Assembly (NCBI RefSeq): GCF_014898055.3
Contig: NW_023601754.1
Span: 52,383,013-52,447,012 of the forward strand
From: Talpa occidentalis
Lineage: Eukaryota; Chordata; Mammalia; Eulipotyphla; Talpidae
Length of the DNA stretch: 64,000 nt
Reading direction: 5' to 3'
The notes beneath the pieces were generated by a model. That model searched no databases. It had not been told where the DNA came from and worked only from the letters and a program-made list of their open reading frames with translations. Each line of letters starts with the position of its first letter. Position 1 is the stretch's first letter. Below are positions 10,021-22,790 of this stretch, piece by piece. The translations under genes and the position numbers were made by a program.

Positions 10021-12904
10021 CCCATGCGCGCCCCTCCCCCGCCCTCACGGCCTTTGTGGGCCTCCCCGGCCGCCTGACTGCTCGCGCTGGCCCTGTCCGC
10101 GAGTGTGTCCACAGCCCGGCCTTTGTCTCCCACCCGGCTCCCGATCTGAGGTCCCAGCGTCCAGTGGGTGCCGGAGCAGCTGCTGGAGGCCAGGGTGGGG
10201 CGGCTGGGGACCCTCTGGGGAGCCGGCAGGCACCTCTGGGGAGCCGGGCTCCGCCGCAGGGGTGGGCCTCTGAGGCTGTGTCTGCCCACCCTGAGGTGTC
10301 CCGTCCCGGAGCCAGGCCCTCGCCTCCATCCCTGACCTGCCTGTGAAACTGGGAGAGCAGGGCGTGCACGGGCCGGGGAGAGGGTGCTGGAGACCGGGTC
10401 CAGGTCGGCACACAGTAGGTGCCTAATAAAGGCCTCCAGACAAACTGCCCAGTGGTGCCTGGTTCTGGGCACTTCCGCTCCATTGCACCCCCTGCCTGGC
10501 CCAAGTGAACTCTGGGGCACCTGCCGCCTCTCCTGGGCCTGCCTCAAGCCCCGCCCTGGAGCCAGAGCGAGCCACCCCCAACCCCCACTGCCTTCGCTGC
10601 CCCCACGGCCCAGGCCCCCATGTCCCGGGCCCAGCGGTGAGGCCTGTGAGCTGCACCCCAGCCCTTGACACCCCCACACGGCTTCTCCCTACACCCACAC
10701 CTGGCCCTGGCTGCCAGCAGGCACAGCCCCCGCCAGGTGGGGCACCCTGGAGAGCTGGGCCCCAGGGGCGTCTGGTTCAAGGCCTGCCCCACCAGGTGCC
10801 CAGGCAGCACCCGTCACATCAAACACCAAGGGCATGGCACAAGCCTAGAGCAGACAGTGCCATGGACAGTGCCATACCCAGCACCCCGAAGGAGGTGTCG
10901 GCGGCACTGTGACAGAGTGGGGCGGGCAGGTGTGACAGTGGGGCAGCCCCACATCTGTCCCAGCCTGTCCACCCGTGCAGAGCGGGTGTCCTGCACCCCC
11001 AGCCAGCCCCCAGTTTGGGGCCCCTTCCTCGCTCACCGGGGACCTGCCTCCCCACACCCCTCTCCCTAGGGCCTGTCTCTGGCCCCTGCACCCCCCTGGG
11101 TTCCTGCCGCCCCCACCCTCGCTCAGCTCCACCCGCCCTGGGGGCCTGGGAGCGGGTGAGCTGAAACCGGCCTGACTCGGGTCAGCAGGTCCCGGCAGCT
11201 GGGCCCGGAGCGTGCTGTGGCAGCCGAGGCTCGACAAACAGCCTCCGTTCCCACTGACCTCTGAGTGCCAGGCCCCTCTGGGAACCGCCAGCCCCCAGCC
11301 CTTCCCGACCCCCCTGTGCAGTGGGGCCTGGCGGCACAGGGGCCCACGTGCTGACCTCCGACCTTGCAAACAAGCTGCTGTTTTTTCACCTGCTCAAGGA
11401 GCGGGGCGAGGGCACTCAGCCCTGGCCGTGTGGATGGCTAAAGATGAGGTCCTGGCCAGTCATGGGTGGCGCCACCACCCACCTGCGGCCCCGCTGAGGT
11501 CACGGCACAAGCCACTCCCACCCAGACCGCTGGTGCTGGTTGGGGCCCCCCCAAACCCCAGGCCCCTTTCCCTCAGTTGCCTCTGTGCCCTCCTGGGCCA
11601 CCCCCAGCATCCCAACGAGACACCCAAGGGGGTTGGATGGGGCCTGCCTATGCCCCCACTGCCAAGGTGGAGGAGGCTGGACCCCCAGACCCTGCCTCCT
11701 GGCCTCCCGCCCCAGAGGGCCCACGGGAGCCTGGTCCCAGCGCCCTTCCCCGGCTGGAGTCCAGGCTGAGGGCTCACAGGCGTCCACCTGAGACTCCTCC
11801 ATGGGCTGCACCCGCTGCCTCCCGGGCGTGGACAGGGCGGGGTGCTGAGACCAAAGCCTGTCATTCAGCGCGTCCCCCCAGGACGCTGGAAGCCCCACAC
11901 CCCGCCAGCGTCCAGTCCTTGGGGCAGGTGGCCTTTCTGAGCAGGTGTGGGCCTTCCCGTAGCCCAAGCCGGCAGGTCAGAGGGGCTCTCGGGGACGCGG
12001 AGAGATGCGTGGCGGTGCAGCGCAGGGGCCCAGGCTGGGGCTGGCTAGAGGGGAGCGGCCCTTCTTGGATGGGGTCACCTGGCAGGGCCAGGTCAGCGGC
12101 AGAGCCCCGACCTCTCGGGGCTGCAGGCCTCGCAGCTCCCGCCTCACAGAGCCCGGGCAGGGCGCCGAGGGCAAGGTCAGCAGCGGCCTGCGCGGCGGCT
12201 CCCCGCTCAGCAGACAGCACAGCAGTGCCCCCCGGCCGGCATCTCTCTTCCAGGGGGCCACGCCCTCTCAGCCCCCCGCGAGGGCACACGTCGCTCTGGG
12301 GGTTCTCCTGGCACAGCCAGTGGCGGCCACGTGGCCATGGGGTGAGCAGCCCCCGCCAGGCGGAGCCGAGATGCCCTAGGCCGGGAGCCTGGCCACCCCC
12401 GAGACAGCCTGGGCAGCCGTCACATCATACCCCTAGGCTCGGGGCCGGGGCGCAGCGCACTCACCCCCAGGCCAGCCCTCAACCCAGCCCCTGGCCGGAC
12501 AATGGCAGTGACAGGCCAGAGATGGATGGGCAGCTGGGAAGAGGAGGCCCGCCAGGAGAGGCCCCCCGGGGTGCTGGGGTGCAGGCAGACAGGCCCCGCG
12601 CATTGGAGGGACGGTCGGGCTTCTCTGGGCCCCTGGAGAGGCTCTCTGGAGAGGGGCAGTCAGGACAGGGGGTGGTGACAAGAAGCCATTTCTTAATCAG
12701 ATATCCTCGCTCATCTGCAGGACCCAGTGGACAACTGACCGGCCAGGGAGGTGTGAGGCCCGAGGGCTTCGCCCCGCCCGCCACTCAGTTTTGACCTCAT
12801 GCCAGGCGGCCTCCTGTCCACTCTCCGTGGGGTCTCCTGAGGACCCAGGTGGCCCTAAACCACCCAGTTCGGGCAGCAGATCAGGGCCACTCCTGGGAGG
12901 AGAC

Positions 12905-12985
12905 CTCGTTAGCACAGGCTCTGAGAGCCACCCCTTACAGAGGGGAAACTGAGGCACAGGGAGCCGTGCAATACCGGGGAGCCCC
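12905..12985 (+). repeat. MIR fragment
   Basis: ACAGAGGGGAAACTGAGGCA at 12937-12956 is the characteristic core of the mammalian-wide interspersed repeat. The boundaries are approximate because the flanks are diverged. Confidence 0.6.
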
Positions 12986-15900
12986 TCGGTGCCTGGGAGT
13001 GCCAGGCCTGCAGTGGGCAGACCCAGCCCAGGCTTCCCAGGCCCCTATGTGCCCGACGTTCTTCCGTGACTTTCCAAAGCAGACGTGAAACGCTGTTGCT
13101 GTGTTCCCAGACGCCCCAAGGCCGCAGCTAGGAGAAGAGTGGCCTTTCCCCACCCCACCCCGGGGCTCCTGTGAGCCCACCCTCACCTGCCCGATTAGAT
13201 CCACCAGTGAAGTCCCTCCTGGGCCAGAGATGGCCCCACGGTGTCACCCCACCCACCCCCTGCAGCCACAGGCTGCGCCTTCCAGAGGGACATCCACACC
13301 TTCGGGTGTAGACACCCACACCTGGGCCTGGGTCCTGCCCTTGCCGCCCGTGGGAAGGCACCCCAAGGACCCCCAGCCTCCAGGTCACAGGCTATGGCCT
13401 GGGGGCTCCTCCTCCAACCCAGCCAACAGGCACCGCTGGGCACACCCTGGGGCCTGGCTACAGGTGACCACCGGAACGAGTGAATAAATGACTCAACCAT
13501 GTCCAGGGGTCACAGTCACCTGCCCTTGACCGCCAGGATGAGCCGGCAGACCCTCCCCACCCAGAGCACCTTAGAGCCGGGAGGGCCGCCCGCCCTCACC
13601 TCCTGCAGGTGAGGTACCGGCACCCACTGCCCCTCTCCAGCCTCCCCTGCCACCGCCTCAGGGAGACGCAGGCAGGGCCGTGCCCTGAAAACGCAGCCAC
13701 AAAACCCCACGTGCGTCCAAGCGACTTTGGTTACCGCACCCGGCTGGCCCGGCCTCCCGTGGGCCCTGCCAAGGCCTGGCACGCCGGCCCTGCCACCCTC
13801 TCCCTGCCAGCCAGCCTACGGGCCCGAGGGCACCAGCAGACTGCTTCCCCGCGGCCAGCTCAGCCCCGCTCCCCCGGGAAAAGGCCTCATTGTTCCCTCG
13901 GCCCCCGCCTGGCTCCGCGGCACCAGGCTCTGGGCCGCAGGACCACGTGCAGCCGCACCAGCTCCAGGAAACCGAACCCCAGCGGCAGATGACAGCCGCG
14001 CGCAGGACAGAGCAGCCATTCAGCCCGCGGCAGCCGCCGGGCCCAACCTGGCGTCCGCCTCCCCCACCTGGGCTCCCCACACCGTGTGCTGCCCATACCG
14101 CCCGCCAGGAGCCCCGCCTGGGACGGAGGGCCCAGACACCCCTCCCTCGGTGCCCAGAAGGGTGTGCGGGTGGAGAAGAGGGCAGAGACCCTGCCCCAGC
14201 TCCAGGGCTCCCGGACAGCAGCAGCGGTGTGGGCCCGGGGCATCCCGGCCAGAGCTAAGGGCGACGGGCCACGCCTGTCAGGCAAGTGTCCGGGCCCTCC
14301 CTTGATGGGTGCGGCCCCCGGCCCGGCATCCTGCCTATGAGGACAGAGCTGGGTGGCCCAGCGGGTCTGGCTCCCCGGCCCCTGCCCGGGCCCTCCCAGG
14401 GCTCCCGCAGAGGCAGCAGACGGAGAAGGCGGCCCGGAGCCGGCCCACTGCACGGACGGGGCCCAGGCAGTCTCGCAGAGACCCCACGAGCGCGCCCTCG
14501 CACACAGCGCTGCCCGCCCCGCCCCCGCACAGCAGCTGGAGCGCCCGGTCTGACGAGGGTGCCGAGACCACTGCCATAGGCAGCCCCACCACTCTGCCTC
14601 CCGTGACCCCCTCCCCGACTCACTTCCTGCCGTTGGGCCCACTCTGCGGCCTCCGGACCCCTGGGGGAGCGGCCCAGCCCAGGCTGGACACCCCGGGCAG
14701 CAGGAAGCCAACTCGCTGCAGCAGAGTTGGCCTCAGGCCGCGGGCAGGTCTGTCTCCACCCGGACTGGCCGCTGGAGGGTCACAGGACGTGGGGTGTGGG
14801 GCAGCCGGGAGGTGGAGGGGCTCTGGCCACCCGCACAGCAGCCAGTTCTAAGTCCTCGGTCCCCTGTGCTCCCCCTTAAGCCTGGGGCTCAGCCAGGACT
14901 CAGGCTGGTGCCTGGCTAGAGGCAGCGCGGGTCTCAAAGGCCGGGCATGAGTCACTAACTACCACTCAGCTCTTCAGCCAGGCAGCCCACGCTGATGTAC
15001 ACGGCCCCCCACGGAAGCCACGCCTGGAGACCAGGCAGGACGGGGCTGCCGCCACCCTGTTCCTCCCGTTACCATGCCTGGCAAGGCCACTGCCTCCTCC
15101 ACTGCCCACCAAGTGTGCCCTGCCCCCACCCCGCCCCGTCTCCATTCAGCAAACCCCTGGCCACCCACCAAAACCCAGACAACCAGTACCTGCAGCGCGG
15201 CAGCCAGGCGAGGGAAGTCAGGGGCCTCCGTCCCCAGGCTCAGGCGCGCACGCTCACACACGCCCCCGCCGTGCTCCAGGTGCCATCAGGCCCGCGCGCC
15301 TACGCCCACGCCCCCAGCGCCTCCTGTATTAGCACAATCAAAGCCGCAGGTGAGGGGTGTAGAGGCCGCAGCGTAACAGCCCGGCTGGTTCACTGGTCCT
15401 GCAGCCCCATCCCGTACAGTCTTCCCGAAGAGCCAGCCAGGCACCCCTCATAGCACTTGGCCCCCACAGCAGCCCCTTGCAACTGCCCCCCACCCCAGAC
15501 GCAGGCAGCACCTACTGCACGCCCACAGGGAAAACCCTCAGGGGTCACCTAGGAAAGGCCCAGCTCCAGCAAGCCAGCTGGGTTGGGTTGCGGCCTCCTG
15601 CAGAACGCAGCCCAGTGAGCCTCGTTCGTTTCCAAAGAACACCTGAGTGCCTATTGGCCCCACGTGCTGCACCACACCGCCCCGCACCCCTTTGGGCAGA
15701 GCCGAGCGCTCTTCCCCATTTACACTAACGGAGAAGGTCCACCTGAGCTCAGACGGCACCAGGACACAGGCCTCAGCCCCACGTCACGTACACGGCCCAC
15801 GCATGAGGCCAAGGGTCCCTCCGCCACACCACAGATGGGAGCACTGCTGCCCTCGGGATGGCTGATAGCCAAGGCCCCCAGCCACAGTCCAGGTGTGGAT

Positions 15901-16079
15901 TTCCACATACCCACACCCTCCCTGTCTGGACACCTCTGCCCACGAGGCAGGGTTAAACACTGGACTCTGGGCCACCAAATCCCACGAAAATCACTTGGTC
16001 AACTAATTTTCACTCAAGTGTTATTGGCTACGTGTAGGGTAAAGAAAATATCAGGCTTTTCTGCCCTTCCGCCATCAGG

Positions 16080-16620
16080 ATAGATGATGGATCCTTGTCC
16101 TGAACGCAGGCCTGATGGCGGCACCTGGAATAGGGTGTGGGCCTAGGGAGATGGGAGTCACCTGGGCTGAGACTGGGCTTTTAAGGGCGGCGTCACGGGG
16201 ACGCCAGCAGCAGCAGCAGAAGCCGAAGCCAAAAGAGAAGCCGAGAAGCAGCAGAATGAACGCTAGAGAGCCCAGATAGAGTGAAGACTTGCTGGGGGCT
16301 GGGAGGCCTGCACCCCTGCCCGCCATATGCCTGGTGAACCCCAATAAAAAAACCTGCAAAACTACTGAGGACTCTGACTCCTCCTTTACCCAGTCTGCAT
16401 GGGATCAGGAAACTTGCACTGTGGCCAGTCCTGCCTTTACACTACGCAACTTTCAGCTTGTTCGCTGACTGTTTCCACGCCTCACACAAGGAGCCTGGGA
16501 AGACCTCCTCTGGGCCCCAACGCAAATTTCTGGGTAGATTCTAGACGTTCTTGCCTCTGCTGAGGAGAGATATTTGCGGGCCCCTTTAAGTCCAAGAGTC
16601 TCACTGTCACAACTTTGCAC
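16080..16620 (+). mobile_element. Possible old LTR fragment
   Basis: A stretch with lower GC than its surroundings has a TTTTAAG box near 16180, a CAG-rich leader, AATAAAA at 16343 and an AT-richer tail, an order that resembles U3-R-U5 of a solo LTR. No target-site duplication or internal retroviral coding sequence was found and no family is assigned. It could instead be an unrelated unique sequence. Confidence 0.25.
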
Positions 16621-16929
16621 ACAAACCCCGCCGTCCGGCCTCCTCCTCCCGCTTCACCCTGAGCAGGCTCCCAGGCCCCAAGCCCCCCGGCTGACCCCAG
16701 ATGGGCTGTCGGCCCCCTCCCCTCCCTCTGCCTCTGTCAATGTGTAACCCGGGCCTTCCTCCTCCAGGAAGCTTCCCCCAACCCCACAGGCTGGGCAGGA
16801 TCCTTGGGGAATGACCCCTTCGGTTACGCCAGGAGCTGATGCTGGAGAAGGGATGGCGCCCACGGTGGACGTGGCTCTGACCCCAGCACTGTTGTAGAGC
16901 AGCCCCGATACTGAACGGGTTCCTGGCTG

Positions 16930-17110
16930 TGGGTCCTCACCCGTGCGTTAAAGGGACTTATGAATACTCCACGGCAGACACACACAGAAGGTTCATAAAA
17001 GGTTTATTGACAAGGGAAAAGGAATTGAGGAAAATGGACAACTCAGGGAGAAAACAGGGAAATAAAGTCTTTCATGCGTCCTACCCGATCCGCCGACCTG
17101 GAAACCCAAA
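16930..17110 (-). other. AT-rich block with minus-strand AATAAA
   Basis: Unusually AT-rich for this locus. On the minus strand it reads GTCAATAAACCTTTTATGAA (hexamer around 17001-17006) preceded by a T-rich tract, like the 3' end of a transcript or an LTR R/U5 region. No gene is recognised upstream of it on that strand. Confidence 0.25.
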
Positions 17111-17367
17111 GTCACTCTCCGAGCTGGCCGGACGCGGCGAGCCGGCGGGGAGCCAAAATGGGGGACCCCCCAAAGCCCACGGGTCTGGCTTTATCCCTAC
17201 CTGGCTGCTGAACCCCACCCTCAGGTCCCAGCCACCTTCCCTTGGGTGGGGATGGGATGTGGAGTTCCCAGAGCCTTTGGCTTTGGCCTGGGGTGGGGGT
17301 GGGGTCCACCCAGCCTGTATGGGATCAGCTTCGGGACATCCTGTTCCCCCTAACACCACCAAGACTC

Positions 17368-17425
17368 CCATTTGTCCACCTGGAGAAACTGAGGCCCAAA
17401 GATGGCCACACACAGTCCTCTGTGC
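17368..17425 (+). repeat. MIR fragment
   Basis: CCTGGAGAAACTGAGGCCCA, preceded by CCCATTTGTCCA, is a diverged MIR core. Edges are approximate. Confidence 0.55.
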
Positions 17426-17499
17426 CTCACACCGCCCCAGGCCTTTGGGGCGTCCAGAGTTTCAGCTCTGCTGGTCAGTCCAGGGTGACACAGAGGGTC

Positions 17500-18450
17500 G
17501 CTGAGGGGGCGGCTGTCTTGGGTCTCTGTCCTCTTCTGCCTCGGGCCTGCCCCGGCCCCACGCGCCCCTCGCGGGAGTCCTGGAGGCGCACCCCCGCCGC
17601 CACCCTCGCGCCACCCCGGGGAGGCCTCCCGCGCAGGGAGCCCTCGGGGAGCCCGCCGGCCACGGCTGCCCACATCTAAGGTCCACGGCACCTCGAAGTC
17701 ACCCTGCTGCAGTCTCAAGGATGTGGGCGTGGAGGGGCAGGGACTTTCCAGGTGCCCGTGCGCCCGTTCGAGCGCGCGCCGGGCAGAGCTGCCCCCGCCG
17801 CTGCCAGGCCCGCGGGCGCGGGCGCGGGCGGCTCGGGCCGGGGTCTCGGGGTCTCGGGGTCTCGGGGTCTCCGGGGCTCGGGCCGGGCCTGGGCGCGCGG
17901 GCCGCGGCCGGCGGGCGGGCGGGGCGGGGTCGGGGTCGGGGGTCCGGCGAGCTTTAATGCGCGGACAAAGCCTCATTTGCAGGTCAATGCGCGGCACGCT
18001 CGCCGCTCCCGCGCCCGCCCTTTGTCCGGCGCCGCGGCCCGCGCCAGATGGCCGCGCGGAGGCTAATTCCAGGCGCCCCCGCCCCCCGCGCTTAATTGCG
18101 CCTTTGCAGATGGGCCGCGGGTGTGCGCTTCATGCAGATGAGCGGCCGCCCTCGCGCTGCGGAGCCGCGGGGGGCGGGGGCCCCCCAGCGCGCCGCCGGG
18201 CACGAGCGGGCACCCAGCGGGCCGGCCGGGAGCCGCGCTTTTCTCCTTTCATTTCTCCGAAATGGGATCTTAAGTGATTCTGAATGAAAACAAATTGGCC
18301 CGCTTTCTTCTCCAAACAGACGCGCGCGGCGGGGGCCGGCGGCGGGGCGCGGGGTGGCCCCGGGACCCCCGCCCCGCTGGGCGCTCGCACCCGCCGGCCG
18401 CCGCGCGGACGGGGGGGCCCGGGAAGTCCCGGCCGCGAGGGCCGCCCGCC
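17500..18450. promoter_or_regulatory. Intergenic CpG-dense region with embedded motif-rich core
   Basis: CpG is abundant from about 17.5 to 18.5 kb, far from any recognised promoter. At 17950-18310 the CpG-rich DNA is interrupted by short AT-rich words: CTTTAATG, TCATTTGCAGG (octamer-like), two CTTTGTCC/GGACAAAG words in opposite orientation, CCAGATGG, GGCTAATTCC, CTTAATTGCG, CATGCAGATGAG and GAAAACAAATTGG. This pattern is typical of deeply conserved developmental regulatory elements. It could be an orphan CpG island or the promoter of an unrecognised noncoding RNA. Confidence 0.5.
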
Positions 18451-19609
18451 GAAGCCCCGGGCCTCTGGGGCACCCAGCATGGGCCCCCGGCCCAGCGTCG
18501 GCCAGAAACAGATGCCAGGCCGGGCTGGGCACAGGCCAGGGCAGGGCGGCCCAACGTCGGGGTCCCCTGGCCCCCTGCACTTTCTCCCAGCAGGAGCCAG
18601 GCCCCCCACCCAGGCCTCTGTCCCCATGAGCCAGGAAGAACCGGGGAAGCCCAGCGGGAGCCCAGGGGACACCCCGGGGCCCTGGCAGCAGGAGGGCCGG
18701 GGTGGGGGTGGGGCGGCACCAGGAGGGGGGAACGGATGAAGGAGAGAATGACGAGAAGGTCCCTTTGTCACCATCCGGACCTGAGCCACCCGCGGACACC
18801 GGTGCCCTCAGAGTGGCCGGACACGCCCAGCAGCAGGGAGAGGCCGCCCGCGCCGGCCAGAGCAGCTTCGGAAGGCGCCACCCGCCTGCCCCGGATTCTG
18901 CTCAGGCAAAGCGGGCTCTGAGGTTCACCAGCCTCATCGAGGCCCCCCTGAACCTCCTCGTAGAGGTGGCCTCAGGACCCGGAGCGGGGCCGCGTGCCCA
19001 GTGCCCCTGCCTCCTCCAGCTGGGCGCCCGGTGCCCAGCACAGATCCGCCTCCGGTCAGGACTCCTCGCTGTCCGGGGCATCACGGGGCTCCCGCCGGCT
19101 CCAGGCCGAAACCAGAGGGCACAGCCCACCCTTGATGCCCGCCTGAGGCCAGGCTCCGTTCCGGCACAGCAGCGGGCCGTGGGCAGGGGTGGCTGGGGAA
19201 ATGTACCAGCAGCTCGTCCGTGGAAGGTTCCGTCACGGGGTGGAAGCTGTTTCCTGTGGCTGTGGGCTGCAGCGGGGCCCGCAGCCCCTCTCATTCTTCC
19301 CAGGAACAGTTCAAAGGGGATTGTGCACCCACTGGAGACAAGAGCCGCTTGTTCCTAGCCCCTGCCGTCACCCCACGAACCTGCTGGACAGGGCGGTGGG
19401 CAGCCCGGCCGCACCACCCTGGGCCCTCGGCTCGCACCTGAGCACTGTCACGGTGCGGTCCACGGCCACACCCCAAACCTGCCAGCCAGGGAGACTGCCC
19501 GTCCCGCATGGGCACGGTCCAGCGCTGGCGGGGTGTCTCTCCGGAGCCTGCGGAACCTGTCTCCGGAGACAGATGCTTGGAGGTGCCCAGGCCGGGCAGG
19601 TGGACGTTC

Positions 19610-19860
19610 CTTGCATGCCTTAAAATATATACTTCGGACCTGAAGAGCAAGTGCTGGTCTCAAATTGGGGAACGCCCCAAATTGCCCCCCTGTGTTTGTC
19701 TCCAAGCAGAAGAATCTATCTGGGGCAAATTTTACTTTCTTTTTCGCACATTTCTGTATTGTTTGCATTTTTCCTCAGGCGTGTGTGCTGCTTCTCCAAC
19801 CCGGAAAACAGACTATTTCCACTGGGGGACGTGAAGCAGATAATAAAACACCAGGACCGT
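19610..19860. promoter_or_regulatory. AT-rich candidate conserved element
   Basis: A sharply AT-richer island with TTAAAATATATAC, a small hairpin TTGGGG-AACG-CCCCAA and TTGTTTGCATTTTTCC (forkhead and octamer-like), ending in GATAATAAAACACC. No convincing coding frame was seen. Confidence 0.35.
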
Positions 19861-20149
19861 GCCAGGCGGGGGACCTGGGGGTGGGCAGCAAGGCCCCAGG
19901 CTGCCCTTTGCCTGTGGGGCCCGGCCCGGCCCCGGGGTCCAGCGGCAGACCCCTGATCAGGGGGGGCCTCCCCGGAGGGAGTCCCAGGGGCGCCTCGGTG
20001 ACTGAGCCCCCTGGACAGACGCCAGGGCAGCCTACCTCATGCCAGACCCGCTCGGGCCCACTCCCGGCTCCAGCAAATCCCAGCGCATATTGTTGTTATT
20101 ATTCTGAGATGACGTGACATTTTTTAAATGCCTGGAGTGTTTTTGCAGC

Positions 20150-20285
20150 CATTTTCATTAGCTCCTTCTCACTCGGCCCCAGAGGCAGGTCGGCGTTTTC
20201 CCTGCCACGAAGCCGCAGAGTCAGGGCTCAGAGAGGCCAAGTCACCTGCGTGAGTCACACAGCAAGAGTGGTGTGTCAGGAAGGG
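20150..20285 (+). repeat. MIR fragment
   Basis: CAGGGCTCAGAGAGGCCAAG followed by TCACACAGCAAGAGTGG is the diagnostic second half of a MIR element. The upstream CATTTTCATTAGCTCC is also compatible with MIR. Confidence 0.7.
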
Positions 20286-21109
20286 GCGGGGGTGTCGGGG
20301 CTTCGGCCCGGGGGACCCCAGAGCCGTGGAGTCGAGTCAGTGCTCGCCAGGCTGGTTGGGATTTAAGAACTGTGGGGTGCAGGTGGTGCTAGGGGAGAAG
20401 GAGAGAGAAGAGCCGTGACAAGAGCCAGACACGGAGCCCCAGAGGCCCAGCCGGCGGCCGGGAGGCGGCTCGGGCACAGCTCGGGCACAGCTCGGGCACA
20501 GCAGCCGCCGAGCGGCCCAGGGAGACACGTGGGCCGGCCTCCCGGACCGGGCCTGGGTTCCGAAGCTGCCTCGGTTGTCAGTGCGTTTCTGGGCTCTCCT
20601 CCCAGGAGAAAACCCAGCCCTGGGCGGGGGGTGGAGGTGAGCCTGGAAAATACGGGTTTCCAGATGCCGCGTGAGGCCTCCGTGAGATGGGGGGGCCTGG
20701 AGCCCACACTAGTCGTGAACCTCAGTCCCCAAGCCCTGACCGCAGCCCACCGGCCACGCAGCACCGGGGTGAACTCTGGGTGGGGCTGGATCTGGAGCAA
20801 GGACGCTGAAAGCGGCGGTCGCGTGCGAACGAGCCCACGAGGGCGGGTCCCGGTCCTCGCACCGTCCCCTGGGAGGGGGGTCGGGACACGGCACACAGGG
20901 AGAGCCCCGAGGACACGGGAGAGACACGTCCACACCGGGAGAGGCCCGAGGCCCCTGCCCTCCCGGCCCTGCTGCAGCCAGGACCCCGGGGAGGGACAGC
21001 TCCACATGGGCTCTGCCACAGCGTCGGACGTCCACCCGCCGCCCAGACCCAGCGGCCGGCGTGGAGAGCCCCGGCCCGGGCCTCCAGAGCCCCAGCCTCG
21101 CCCGCTCTC

Positions 21110-21510
21110 ACACACCCCGGCTCTATGAATTCAGCTCCCCCTGAAGCTGGTTCCATTAGAATAATCCTCCTAGCACCCACAGATGGGGCGGGCAAGTGGG
21201 GGGGTCCCCAAAAGTGCTCTTTAGCCATGCCAAGGCAGAAGGGCAGGCGTGGAGCACGGCCCTGCCCCTCCCGCTAACTGGGGCCTCGGGGTCTGGGGAG
21301 GTCAGGGCCCTGGAGAGTCAGGCCCACTGGAGGGGCCTCCCTCCCTCCCTGCGCCCGCCCCCCGCCCTCCCTGGGACTCAGGGCTCTCAGGCTTCATTAA
21401 CAGCCTCATCCAGTCCAGCTGGAGTCAGCTGATTAGCCCATTCTGGGGGCCCCGGGAGTCCCCCCATCTATCTTCTCACCCACACATGTTCAATTAAATG
21501 TGCTTTTGTG
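21110..21510. promoter_or_regulatory. Candidate conserved elements with TAAT motifs
   Basis: Two short AT-richer segments occur here. One (about 21120-21180) has ATGAATTCAGC and CCATTAGAATAATCC. The other (about 21390-21500) has CTTCATTAACAGC, CAGCTGATTAGCCC and GTTCAATTAAATGTGC. GC-rich unique sequence lies between them. The regulatory role is inferred. Confidence 0.35.
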
Positions 21511-21774
21511 CCCAGGAGGCCGGGACGTGGCGGTTCTCGCCGTTCTCCGGGTCTCTTTATGTCCTCGAAACCCAAGTCAGTCCCCAAGTTTCAGAAAACA
21601 CCCTCGTGGGCTGAGCGGGCCAGAGGAAAGAAAAACACAGAACAAAAGCAGAGAAACAAAAGGGGTGCCGGCCTGCTCGCAGGGCCGGCGACGCCGCGGG
21701 ACACCCCCATCGTGCGCGTGGGGGGCGCCGGGCTGCAGGCCGGCCGGGCAGCGATGCAGATGCCCCTTTCCCCT

Positions 21775-21965
21775 CAGATTCGAATATTTAAAACCTCAGC
21801 TGTACGTGCCGCCCTGTCACGGCAGCGCGGGCGACGCGGAAGCCTCGGGCTGCAGTTCCTCTAGCCCCGAGTCCTGGGGGGAGGGGAATAATCCTTTTAT
21901 TCAGACATTTGGCTTAAAAGAATAACAAGGAGAAAAAGCTGGAACGTAATTGCATTGCACGGGAG
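21775..21965. promoter_or_regulatory. Candidate conserved element
   Basis: Contains CGAATATTTAAAACCTCAGC, then GAATAATCCTTTTATTCAGA, AAAGAATAACAAGGAG (SOX-like) and CGTAATTGCATTGCAC. It is followed by a CT-rich simple tract at about 21973-22003. Confidence 0.35.
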
Positions 21966-22439
21966 GCAGAGATCTCTCTCCCTCCCTCTCTCTCTCTCTC
22001 TAACGAGCTTTCTCCTTTTCCTTCCTCAAAGAAGGAGGCTCTCGGCCAGAGGCTATTTTCTTGGTTGCGAACCAGTGGCGTTTCCGTCCACTATTGTCCC
22101 CACTGCCACCCGCCCCCACGGGGTTTTCGTAGCTGGCCGGGCTGCCGCTGCCTCATCCGCTCGCTCCTCCTTCAGGAAACTCCGTGGCAGGCCTACTGTG
22201 CGCCCCGCGCCCCCCGACGCCCGCCCCAGCGCCCTCTGGTTCCTGCCGTGGGGGCACAGGAGGGGACTGATGCCCGCGCGGAGCTGTCTCCGGGCCCTCG
22301 GGGAGTCCTCCATCCTTCCTCCCTGGTCTCCTTTGTGTCCCCGGGGCCCAGAGCGCCCCAGCAGGCTTCAGGGCAGCAGAGGGAGGGGGCGCCGCAGTGG
22401 CTGCTGCTGAGTCTCGCTCTGGCCACGGCTCCCAGCGGA

Positions 22440-22790
22440 CCCGGCTGTTCTTCAATATTTAAAGAGCTCCCTGGGCATTCGGGGGACTCCCGGACACGAC
22501 TCTCTGTGATGTCTGGGATGCGTGCGCGGTGGGGACATCTGTCCTCTGTACCTAATAAAGTCGCCTCGACTCAGAATGAACTCCTCGGCGCCCTTTGAAT
22601 CCAGGCGCACATATGGTTGGTAATTAGCTGGCTATCTCTTGGAGTTAAATGATTTTTTTTCTCACCCCCTTCGCATCCATAATAGACGCGAACAGAGCTG
22701 GGATTGTTCCCTGTTGCGGGACATTCTGCGCCTGAATGCGCGGGGGCTGCTGTGTCGTCGCCGAGTTGCCATATGGCTGCGCGGCGCCGG
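22440..22790. promoter_or_regulatory. Candidate conserved enhancer with E-boxes
   Basis: AT-rich words stand out against GC-rich flanks: TTCAATATTTAAAGAG near 22453, CACATATGGTTGGTAATTAG around 22608-22627, GGAGTTAAATGATTTTTTTT, ATCCATAATAGACGCG and GCCATATGGC around 22768. Two CATATG E-boxes bracket the block. The AATAAA at 22554 has no visible gene upstream. Confidence 0.4.

Noticed and set aside
22554..22559. AATAAA at 22554 as the end of a KCNQ1DN-like gene
   Set aside because: No exon, splice site or similarity could be shown upstream. Isolated hexamers are common.
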